NCBI GenBank assembly: GCA_013416795.1
Contig: RQSC01000015.1
Coordinates: 428,543 to 463,254, forward strand
From: Prasinococcaceae sp. CCMP 1430
Taxonomy: Eukaryota; Prasinodermophyta; Palmophyllophyceae; Prasinococcales; Prasinococcaceae
Reading direction: 5' to 3'
DNA: 34,712 nt
Part shown: positions 25,745-34,712 of the stretch, one piece after another
Numbering within the stretch: the first letter of the stretch is position 1
How the letters are laid out: each line of letters opens with the position of its first letter
The notes under the pieces: generated by a model
What the model saw: only the letters and a program-made list of their open reading frames with translations
What the model was told of the DNA's origin: nothing
The model's database searches: none
Position numbers and translations under genes: made by a program

Positions 25745-26954
25745 CCCCGCGAGCGCGCTCGTCTCGTCGAGTGCACGCGCGTGAGCTCGTTCAGAGACGC
25801 GGCCACCTCGGGACAGACGTGGGACTCGTGGGCACCCTCGGCTGCCTCTCGCGCGCTGTTTGGCGCCTCCGCCTGCGCGCGCACGCGCGCAAAAAAGCGC
25901 CGCTGTCGCATCGATCGCATCGCATTGCGCGGAAAAAAATACGCATGTCAAAACGCACGCAAAGTTGTGAAAGAAAGAAAGTGAGTGGGCGCACGAAAAA
26001 AGCCCCATCAAAACGAACGAGTGTAACCCATCTTCTGAGCGGAAGTGGAACAGTCGATCGGTCGCGTGCGCCCACCCGATTCCATTCGATTTCCATTCGA
26101 TTTCCGCTAAGTGCGTCGGCGGGCGCGCCCAAAAAAAATGTGTGGGTCAACCTCTTTCCGTACAGTGGATGTTCGTGTGTGTCGAGGGTGAGTGACGTGA
26201 CTGCGATGCGAGGCCGCGGGGAGCCACACCGGGTGGGATGATACCAATGCACGAGGGCTGGAAGGGCTGCTGCTGTCGAGGCCGAACGCGGAAACTGACT
26301 TTCAATCAGATGGGACGGCGACGTCCGATCCGATCAATCCCTCGTTAAGGTGACAGCGGCCGTTTCCGTTTCAGTTTATGTTTCTGTTTCCGGTTTCGGC
26401 GCTCACAGGCGTGCGGGGGGAGGCCCCTGCGCGAGCAGCTGGGGCGTCATTTCGGGACCCCTGCGCCCGCCGTCGACGCCGCCTGCGCGTCCGCGGAGGG
26501 TTCGGGGTGGGCGTCCTTGACGTGGGCCCGCCGAGCGACGGCCGTCGGCGCACGCAATCAACAAAGAGGGCAAGATCGACATCGCCAAAAGGCAAGAACT
26601 TCACCAGGCCGCGGCGATGCTGCGTCACTATGGCGTCTCCGCCGCGCGGGGGCGTCGCTAGAGAGCTCGGACAGGAGAGGAGAGACATGCGTGTGCGCAG
26701 GCAAACGCGCGAGTATACGCACGTGCACACGTACGTGTCTTATAAGTCCTCATCAGTTTCGTCGCGCATTGCTTCTCACACGGCCATGCGATGGAGTGGC
26801 ACGCGCCAACTGCCCTTTCAAGGCGAGACTGATACCCTCTCTGCGCGCGTAATCTCAGCTGGGGCTGAAGCCGTCGTCCCCACCGGCCTCCTTCGGCGAA
26901 TAAGAGGGCCTTCGGAGAGAGAAGATGGGTGATTGGGCACACATAGAGTGCGAG
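25745..26954. other. Intergenic region between ankyrin gene 2 and RPB1 3' end
   Basis: Contains upstream sequence of ankyrin gene 2, the second copy of the promoter-side block (26028-26261), a stub of about 25 bases matching the coiled-coil gene fragment (26262-26286), a motif shared with 23713-23747, and about 600 bases of unassigned sequence. A short frame at 26554-26661 has protein-like composition but no start or partner exon. Confidence 0.5.
26028..26261. repeat. Duplicated promoter-side block, copy 2
   Basis: Second copy of the block at 23780-24005. It has an internal doubling of ATTCCATTCGATTTCC and a shorter middle part. It ends in a stub (to about 26286) of the same coiled-coil gene fragment, after which homology stops. 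Confidence 0.85.
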
Positions 26955-29900
26955 TCAGCGCAGCTCATACACATGCGAGTTTGGACAAGAATGAATCGCT
27001 GTTGGCGCGTAGGTCCACACGCACAGGCTGGCAAAAACGAGCGGCATGAGCGCAACGTACGATGTTGGCGAGTACGAGGGACTCGTGGGCGAGTACGATG
27101 GACTGTGCAGAGAGCACAGCAGCGCGACCGCGGTCGCCAAGGGCGTGCCAGACAAGCCGCCAAGCGTCAGTTGTCAGTCGAGCAGAAAAATCAAAAATCG
27201 AAAACGAAACATGGAAGAGGGTGGCACGAGCGCGCAGCGAGCTCGACGGGGCGCAGTCGCGCGCCACCAACCTTGTCGGCGAGTACGAGGGGCTCGTGGG
27301 TGAGTACGATGGACTGTGCAGAGAGCACAGCAGCGCGACCGCGGTCGCCAAGGGCGTGCCAGACAAGCCGCCAAGCGTCAGTTGTCAGTCGAGCAGAAAA
27401 ATCAAAAATCGAAAACGAAACATGGAAGAGGGTGGCACGAGCGCGCAGCGAGCTCGACGGGGCGCAGTCGCGCGCCACCAACCTCGTCGGCGAGTACGAG
27501 GGGCTCGTGGGCGAGTACGATGGACTGTGCAGAGAGCACAGCAGCGCGACCGCGGTCGCCAAGGGCGTGCCAGACAAGCCGCCAAGCGTCAGTTGTCAGT
27601 CGAGCAGAAAAATCAAAAATCGAAAACGAAACATGGAAGAGGGTGGCACGAGCGCGCAGCGAGCTCGACGGGGCGCAGTCGCGCGCCACCAACCTCGTCG
27701 GCGAGTACGAGGGGCTCGTGGGCGAGTACGATGGACTGTGCAGAGAGCACAGCAGCGCGACCGCGGTCGCCAAGGGCGTGCCAGACAAGCCGCCAAGTGT
27801 CAGTTGTCAGTCGAGCAGAAAAATCAAAAATCGAAAACGAAACAAAAAATCAGCCTCGGAAGGGGGCGGCGCGAGCGCGCAGCGAGCTCGACGGGGCGCA
27901 GTCGCGCGCCACCAACCTTGTCGGCGAGTACGAGGGGCTCGTGGGTGAGTACGATGGACTGTGCAGAGAGCACAGCAGCGCGACCGCGGTCGCCAAGGGC
28001 GTGCCAGACAAGCCGCCAAGTGTCAGTTGTCAGTCGAGCAGAAAAATCAAAAATCGAAAAAGAAACAAAAAATCAACGGAAGAGGGCGGCACGAGCGCGC
28101 AGCGAGCTCGACGGGGCGCAGTCGCGCGCCACCAACCTCGTCGGCGAGTACGAGGGGCTCGTGGGCGAGTACGATGGACTGTGCAGAGAGCACAGCAGCG
28201 CGACCGCGGTCGCCAAGGGCGTGCCAGACAAGCCGCCAAGCGTCAGTTGTCAGTCGAGCAGAAAAATCAAAAATCGAAAACGAAACATGGAAGAGGGTGG
28301 CACGAGCGCGCAGCGAGCTCGACGGGGCGCAGTCGCGCGCCACCAACCTCGTCGGCGAGTACGAGGGGCTCGTGGGCGAGTACGATGGACTGTGCAGAGA
28401 GCACAGCAGCGCGACCGCGGTCGCCAAGGGCGTGCCAGACAAGCCGCCAAGCGTCAGTTGTCAGTCGAGCAGAAAAATCAAAAATCGAAAACGCACGGAC
28501 GGGGGCGGCGCGAGCGCGCAGCGAGCTCGACGGGGCGCAGTCGCGCGCCACCAACCTCGTCGGCGAGTACGAGGGGCTCGTGGGTGAGTACGATGGACTG
28601 TGCAGAGAGCACAGCAGCGCGACCGCGGTCGCCAAGGGCGTGCCAGACAAGCCGCCGAGCGTCAGTTGTCAGCTCAAAAACATTGTGAAACGAAACAACA
28701 AGAATCAATCGCGAACGAGAGCGCGCTCGACGGAGCGCAGGCGCGCGCCACCAACCTCGTCGGAGAGTACCCCGGGCTTCGCGGGGAGCAGAGCATGGCC
28801 GCGGAGGTCGCACAGGGCGAGCCATACAAGGCAGCCGCGCCGCGCGTCACTTGTCAGCAACCAATGAACAATTGTGAAACGAAACAACAAGAATCAATCG
28901 CGAACGAGATCAGCGCGCTCGACGGAGCGCAGGCGCGCGCCACCAACCTCGTCGGAGAGTACCCCGGGCTTCGCGGGGAGCAGAGCATCGCCGCGGAGGT
29001 CGCACAGGACGAGCAATACAAGGCAGCCGCGCCGCGCGTCACTTGTCAGCCGAGCAGCACCAGAAAACAATTGTGAAACGAAACAACAAGAATCAATCGC
29101 GAACGAGGTCCGCGCACACAAGAGCAGCGCGCTCGACGGAGCGCAGGCGCGCGCCATCCACCTTGTTGGCGAAAACCCCGGCGATGTTGGGCTGAACCCC
29201 GGGCTCGGCCCCACTCCGCCCCCACCCCCACCACCGCTCGCCCCGTACGGCGAGAACATGACGCTCCCCAGCCCGCCGCTCCTCAGCGGGCTGCTGCCGT
29301 GCGCCATGGGCGACATGGCCGCCGAGAGCACGGGCGTCCTGCCACCCTCGTTGATCCCGCCCTCCTCTCCCACCGTCGCCAATTCGATCGCGTCCGCCAG
29401 CCCATCCTCCTCGAGCATGATGTCGAACGCCCCGGTGCCCAGCGGCCCGAGCTGGCCGAGCATCACCTGCGCGCTCACCCCCCTCAGGTCGTCCTTTTCA
29501 CTAAACATGGCGGCCTGCATCAGGATATCGACGGTCTCCTCAAAGGAGCACCGCATGAGCGGCCCCGAGTTCAACCGATTGATCCCGTGCCTGCTGATCG
29601 ACATCAGGTGGCCCCTGTACGTCATGACGTCGCACATGATCGCCAGGTGCCTGTAGTTCACGTAGCTCCCGTCGAAGGAGATCACGTTCCTCACCTCGTT
29701 CAGCAGCGCCCCGCGCACGGCCTCCACCCCCAGCACCTCCATCACCTCCACCAAATGGTTGCTTGTCGTCCTGCTCCCATCGACGTCCTCCTCGCTCATC
29801 ACTCTCAGCAAGTTGACCCCCTCCGTGTCCAGCATCCACTCGTTGGCCGTCACGAACCCCGTGTCGGCACTCGGGTCGTGCCTGGTCCGCTTGGTCTCAC

Positions 29901-32900
29901 GAATGAACACCTTCTTGATGTCCGGCACGCCCCGAAGCGCCATCGAGTTCAGCATGTTCATCTCGATCATCTTCAAAAACATGTCGTCCTCGCCGTCGGA
30001 TCCTCCAGAAGAGCCCTTCTCCCCGTCCATGACGTCCTCCATGATCCTGAGCCGCATGACCAGCTTCTCGGCGTTGTCATCGCTGTAAATCACGTTCAGA
30101 TCGTCCCCAAACTCATCGGTGATCTTCCGCGCGACGTCCTCCATCCGCAAGCTCTTGTCCACCATCATCTCGCGGTTCAATTCGATCCTCAGCATCCACG
30201 GACTCGCCCTGTCCAAATCCACCTCCTCATCGGGCATCTCGTGGTACGCCTCCACGAACTCCTTGTCCTCCGCGATCACCGTTCCCCTCACGTCGGGGTC
30301 GTACCAGATCTCAGTCATGGCAGTCACGCTCTTCAGAGTGGTGTACTCCAGCCTGCACTGCACCGCCTTGGCCTCCTCCCTGTCCCTCCCACACCTGTCG
30401 CTCAAGTACACGCTCAAGCTGGGCGTCTTGACCGTCTTGGCAATGTTCATGATCTCCTTCAGCCTGGGCACGCCCAGCGTCACGTTCTTGGCCGACACGC
30501 CCGCGTAGTGGAAGGTGTTCAGCGTCATCTGCGTGGCGGGCTCCCCCACGCTCTGCGCGGCGATCGTGCCGATCATCTCGCCCGGGTGCACCAGGCTCTG
30601 CGCGAAGCGGCTCTCGATTTCACCCAGCACCCAGTCCAGCCCGGCCTCGTTCAGCCGATACCTGCTGCACACCTCTTTGGAACTCAGCGTCATGCGCACG
30701 AAGGCGCCGTACAGCAACGTCGCGTTCCTCTGCGCCTCCTGGGACAGCCCGTCCTCCCCTGGAACCACGACCAATTTCTCGCAAAGCCGCGCGACTTTCT
30801 GCGCCACCTCCGAAGGACAGAGGTCGCTCTTCGGCTTCAGAAGCACCGAGTGCGATCCTTCGCTCTCGACGAACCTCTTCCGCGCGTTCCAGATCAGCCG
30901 GTCCAGGTTCAGCGGCAAGAACACCGAGTCATCGCCCGAGCTCAGCACCTCGCTGCGCAGCACCTGCAGGTCCTCGCGCAGCGCCCTCTCCTCCTCGCTC
31001 AGGATCGCAATCCTTGCGGCGTCCCCCCTCAGGCGCTCGAACACGTCCTTGTCCAAATACTCGCCCGCCTTGTCGACGTCAACGACGTACCGCCGATCGA
31101 AGGCAGCCTTGCCGCTCCTCAGGTTCTTGATCTTCTGCGACTCGATGTGCACGGCGTCCATCCCGTCCTCGCCGTAGAGGAACTGGATCACATCCCCGAG
31201 CGAGTTCCTCACCGTGCCGTCGTACTGCGCGCTCAAGTCCTCCATGGCCTTCACCAGCCTTCTTTGAATATACCCCGTCTCGGCCGTCTTCACGGCCGTG
31301 TCGATGAGGCCCTCGCGGCCGCCCATGGCGTGGAAGAAGAACTCCTGCGGCGTGAGGCCGCGCAGGTAGCTGTTCTCGACGAAACCCCGACTCTCGGGAC
31401 CGAAGTCGTCTTTCGTGAAGTGCGGCAGGGTCCGATCCACAAAGCCGAAGCGAATCCGTTTGCCCTCGACGTTCTGCTGCCCGACGCACGCCGTCACCTG
31501 CGAGATGTTGATGAACGAGCCCTTGCTGCCCGCGTCGACCATCTGCTTCATGTTGTTGAGCTCCCTCAGCGAGCGCTGCGCGCGCTGGCCGGCGTCGTCG
31601 CGCGCCTTGTTGAGCACCTGGTTGACCTTGTTCTCGAAGCTCTCCTGCATCGTCCGCCCGGGCTGCGGCTCGAGCTGCCCGTTCTGCGCCTGCTGGATCA
31701 AGTCCTTCACCTGGCTCTTCGCGTCGGCGATCGTCTCGGTGATCTGCTTCATCGTCGCGTTGTCCGGGATGCCATCCCCGATGCCGATGGAGAAGCCGGT
31801 GTGCAGCAGCCAGTGGTTCACCAGCGTCTGCGTCTGGTTCAGGAAGCTGCGCGTGGCCGCGGGGCCGTGCTCCTGCCAGATGGTGTGCACGAGGCCGCCG
31901 GGCGCCGTCCCCATCGACTTCTTGCACAGCATGCCGTGGAGCAGCTTGCCGCGCTCGATGCGTACCTGCGTGTCCCCGGCCGAGAAGTCCTTGATCTCGC
32001 CCTCCCGGTGCCCCGCGGCGGTGCGAGTCAGGTTGACGTCCGGCAGGAAGAGGTTGAACACCTGCTTGCCGGTCCACAGCGGCCTGGGCTTCAGGATGGC
32101 CGGCACGGGCATCTTGCCCTGGAACTCCTCGGCCCACAGCATGATGTTCATCATGAGGTCCTTCTCAATGAAGCAATCCCTCTTGGTGATGTTGCGGCAC
32201 CCCAGCAGGGTGTCCTGCACGATACCGATGACCGGCTTGTTGCCCTGCGGGCTGACGATGCAGCGCGGCACCATCATCATCTCGCTCACCTCGGCGCGCG
32301 TCTCGAACGTCTGCGGCACGTGCAGGTTCATCTCGTCGCCGTCGAAGTCGGCGTTGTACGGCGAGGTGACCGACAGGTTGAGGCGGAACGTGGAGTAGGG
32401 GAAGATGCGCACCTTGTGCCCCATGATGGACATCTTGTGCAGCGACGGCTGGCGGTTGAAGAGCACCACGTCGCCGTTCTGCAGGTGGCGCTCCACCTTG
32501 AAGCCCACCTCGAGCGCCCGCTCGCTCGGGCCGAGGGCGTAGCGCAGGTCGATGCGCGAGCCGTCGGGGCGGATGATGTAGTTGGCGCCGCGCTCGCCGG
32601 GCGGCGGGTTGGGCCCGTTCTCCACGAGCTGCTGCAGCTTGTCGACGTTGTACGGCGTGACGCACTCCGGCACGGTGAGCGTCTGGGAGATGCTCAGGGG
32701 CACGCCGACCTCGTCGATCGAGATGTTGGGGTCGGCGGTGATGACGGTGCGCGCGGAGAAGTCCACGCGCTTGCCCATCAGGTTGCCGCGGATGCGGCCC
32801 TCCTTGCCCTTGAGGCGCTGGCAGATCGACTTGATGGGCCGGCCCGAGCGCTGCGTGCTCACCGGCACGCCGGGGATGGTGTTGTCCATGTACGTGATCA

Positions 32901-34247
32901 CGTGGTACTGCACGAGCTTGGTGTACTCGGCCAGGATGTGCGCGGGGGCGCCGAGCTCGTCCTGCTGCTTCAGCTTGGCGTTCGCGCGCACGATCTCGCT
33001 CAGCTTGTGCGTGCAGTCGTCCTCCGAGCGCCCGCCGTCCATGGCGACGCTGGGGCGCACCGCCGGCGGCGGCACGGGCATGGCGGTGATCACCATCCAG
33101 TCGGGGCGCGCGAACTCGGGGTCGAGGCCGAGCACGCGCACGTCCTCGTCCGAGATGCGGCGCAGGATCTCGTGCACGCGCTCCGCGCTGAGCTCCATCT
33201 TGCTCTCCTCGGGCGCGATCACGTCGGAGTCCGCGCCTTTCTTGGTCTTGAACTCGGCCATGAAGGTGATGCCGTCCTGCAGGGTGATCTTCGGCTGCAG
33301 CGCGTTGGTCGCCTCCGACACGTCGATGTTCTGGCTAGCCTGCGCGATGCGCGTGAGGCGCTGGAAGCCGTTCTTGATCCTGCGCGCGGCGACCATGCGG
33401 CGGTCGGGCTCGTTGCCGTCCGCGTCCTTCTCCGCACGCAGGCGCAGCTTGGACGTGAAGAAGCACACGCTGCGCAGGACCTTGAGCACGATCTTCACGA
33501 AGTGCGGGTGGAACACCGGCTTGGCGAGGTCGATGTGGCCGAAGTAGCCCGGGCACTCGTTGATGTCGTTGCCGTCCGTCAGGCAGTTGAGCGCCTTGTC
33601 GACGGTGCCCAGGCGCAGGTCATTGACGCCGCCCGCCTTGGGCTTGCCCTTGTCCATCGAGTCGCCGGAGGTGATCTGCGCGACCGAATACCTCCGCTGC
33701 GGGGCGCGCGGCGCGAGCGGACGGCGAGCGCGCGTGCGCGGGGGCGGATGGGCGCACAGGGGTGCGCGCGGGTCGCAGGGCGCCATGCGAGCGCATCATC
33801 ATTAGCGACGACGGGATGCCGATGAGCTCGGCCCAGCTGCCTGCGTCTGGCGTCCGCGCGGGCGCGGGGCGCGCTCCCACAGCCTGGCCGCGACGCGATG
33901 CAACACGGCATGCGCGCCGCGGCAGCGGAGGCTAGGCTGGACGGGCGCGCTCGCGCGCTCGCGCTCGCGGCGCCCACTCTCGCGCGAGCGCATCGCGACG
34001 ACGCGGGCACTGCGACGAGGCGCGTGTGCTGCGGCTCCCGCTGTGCGCGGCGCGGCGCCCCCGCCTCGCTCCGCTAGGGTTGCACCCATGCGCAGGCGCA
34101 AGCGAGGCCTCGCGACGCCACCCGCCGCCACGCCCTGTCGCGCGCACTCACCACCTCCTCGGGCGACAGGATGCCGAACTGCACCGCCTGCACGCGGCGC
34201 AGCTCGCAGCTCGAGTAGTCGAACTTGTCATGGACGGACGACGCCAT
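26955..34247 (-). CDS. RPB1: RNA polymerase II largest subunit RPB1, 12 exons, CTD encoded by micro-exons
   Basis: Catalytic subunit of nuclear RNA polymerase II, 1704 residues. Exons (descending): 34247-34152, 33696-29162, 28968-28948, 28776-28756, 28597-28556, 28389-28348, 28178-28137, 27958-27917, 27735-27694, 27524-27483, 27313-27272, 27102-26955. The sum is 5115 nt, divisible by three. Exon 1 gives MASSVHDKFDYSS and FGILSPEEV; exon 2 resumes RRYSVAQI in phase 0. Exon 2 holds the clamp, LMGKRVDFSARTV, the catalytic loop NADFDGD (about 32335-32356), funnel and bridge helix (GGREGLIDTAVKTAETGYIQRR) and trigger loop (SVGEPATQMTLNTFHYAG). The clamp has lost several zinc ligands. The CTD has 20 heptads: two PGFSPTS, two PGYSPTS, sixteen PSYSPTS, then a 34-residue tail ending HVYELR. 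Introns 2-11 are all phase 2 (AG|T or AG|C, giving Ser). The splice model is read from sequence and not from transcripts. Confidence 0.95.
27103..29162 (-). repeat. Tandem exon-intron repeat array encoding the RPB1 CTD
   Basis: Units of about 192-223 bases (211 most often), each one micro-exon plus one intron. Introns, descending: 28969-29161 (193), 28777-28947 (171), 28598-28755 (158), 28390-28555 (166), 28179-28347 (169), 27959-28136 (178), 27736-27916 (181), 27525-27693 (169), 27314-27482 (169), 27103-27271 (169). The four 169-nt introns look identical by eye. Donors are GTTGGTGGCG, except the first (GTGGATGGCG). Acceptors are CTCTGCACAG in front of 42-nt exons and CCCCGCGAAG in front of 21-nt exons. 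Both intron families share a CTGACAA(C/G)TGACGC element, a possible branch region, and a GCGCC...TCGA donor-side segment. Confidence 0.93.
33697..34151 (-). other. RPB1 intron 1
   Basis: 455 nt, donor GAGGTG|GTGAGT, acceptor CCCCGCAG|CGG, phase 0. It separates the SPEEV motif from the RRYSVAQI segment, which are contiguous in the family. It is Arg/Ala-coding by composition only. Confidence 0.88.
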
Positions 34248-34712
34248 GGCCGCCGCGGGGGAGGGCGCGCCCCTTGCCTCCCTCGCGAGCCTCGCCCGCG
34301 CGAGCTGCCCCTGCGGCCCGGCGCGCGCTCGAGCGCTTACCCGTTGTATCATACTGTAGACCTCAAAAGTCCAGCCACACCTCCACGGAAACTATCCCTC
34401 GAATTTCTCCAAAGGAGCGCACTTGTTATTTCAACATTACCTACATTCGCGGGATATGCGCGGAATAGCGCCGCATTTCCGCGTCTTTTTTCCGCGGAGC
34501 CCATCGAAACGCAGCCGCCGGCGGCCGATCGGGAGCGCGGCAGCGCGCGGCGCCGCGCGCAGGACGTGGATTCCATTTTTATCGCCATAAATATTGGATT
34601 CCATATGGAATCCATATGTTTCTGGGATGTTGAATGGCGCAGAAGGCTCGGCTGGGGCGCGAATGCGCGAGCGAGGCGCCCGCGCCCGCGCGGCCGGCAG
34701 CTTCCCGCGCGC
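34248..34712. other. Upstream region of RPB1
   Basis: GC-rich near the start codon, then AT-richer from about 34345 to 34470, which is where a promoter would be expected. No definite TATA box is seen. An 18-base palindrome lies at 34596-34613. No coding region is seen up to the window end. Confidence 0.5.
34596..34613. repeat. Perfect 18-base palindrome GGATTCCATATGGAATCC
   Basis: Each half is GGATTCCAT. Another half-site stands just upstream (GGATTCCAT at 34568-34576), and the word GGATTCCATA also occurs near 15473. It could be a dimeric factor site or the end of a small element. Confidence 0.7.

Noticed and set aside
27103-28755. Possible CRISPR-like or satellite array
   Set aside because: Units are over 190 bases, contain coding micro-exons and splice signals, and have no unique spacers between short repeats.
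26925-28867. Two long plus-strand open frames (587 and 601 codons) with repeats
   Set aside because: They run antisense through the RPB1 CTD exon-intron array. The repeats make any open frame long, and the minus strand gives perfect heptads with consistent splice sites.
29299-33825. Plus-strand open frame of 1508 codons
   Set aside because: Exact antisense shadow of RPB1 exon 2, caused by high GC and codon bias.

Overview
This window is nuclear DNA of a GC-rich, intron-poor, gene-dense eukaryote, most likely a flagellated, plastid-bearing microalga. The evidence is a plant/alga-type TTTAGGG telomeric repeat tract, GT-AG introns, RNA polymerase II RPB1 with a heptad CTD, trithorax-type chromatin proteins, a CFAP69-like flagellar protein and a rubredoxin-like protein. 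A haptophyte is plausible, but the sequence alone does not settle the lineage.

Layout. 12-103: telomeric repeats in the orientation of an interstitial tract, directly in front of a rubredoxin-like ORF (143-811, +). 836-1900 (+): triose-phosphate/nucleotide-sugar transporter. 2080-3246 (-): RAD51D-like recombinase, head to head with a SET/PHD/Tudor chromatin protein (3245-7142, +, one intron); their start codons appear to overlap in one CATG. 7408-10818 (-): CFAP69-like protein. 12030-12796 (+): a two-exon, 69-residue acidic protein with a possible myristoylation start and a CaaX end. 13436 to about 14824 (-): deoxynucleoside kinase with an N-terminal helix-hairpin-helix, its 5' end lost in a 392-base assembly gap (14896-15287). 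15288-16971: A-rich tandem repeats and dispersed TTGACA-N3-TGTCAA palindromes, then a promoter with E2F-like and TATA-like motifs. 16972-22407 (+): 1811-residue coiled-coil protein. 22437-26285: two ankyrin-repeat genes (-) in a duplicated segment that also carries a copy of the 3' end of the coiled-coil gene.

26955-34247 (-): the complete RPB1 gene, reconstructed here as 12 exons (1704 codons plus stop). Its C-terminal domain is the outstanding feature of the window. After a large exon that ends in two heptads come nine tiny exons, two of 21 nt (one heptad each) and seven of 42 nt (two heptads each), then a last exon that starts with two more heptads. All CTD introns sit in the same phase (after AG of a Ser codon), are 158-193 nt long and several look identical by eye. 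Joined, they give 20 heptads without a break. Because each micro-exon is a whole number of heptads with symmetric phase, skipping or duplicating one changes CTD length by one or two heptads without shifting the frame.

The genes form no pathway. They are a cross-section of nuclear housekeeping (transcription, chromatin, recombination, nucleotide salvage, cilia, transport) plus one recently rearranged ankyrin locus.
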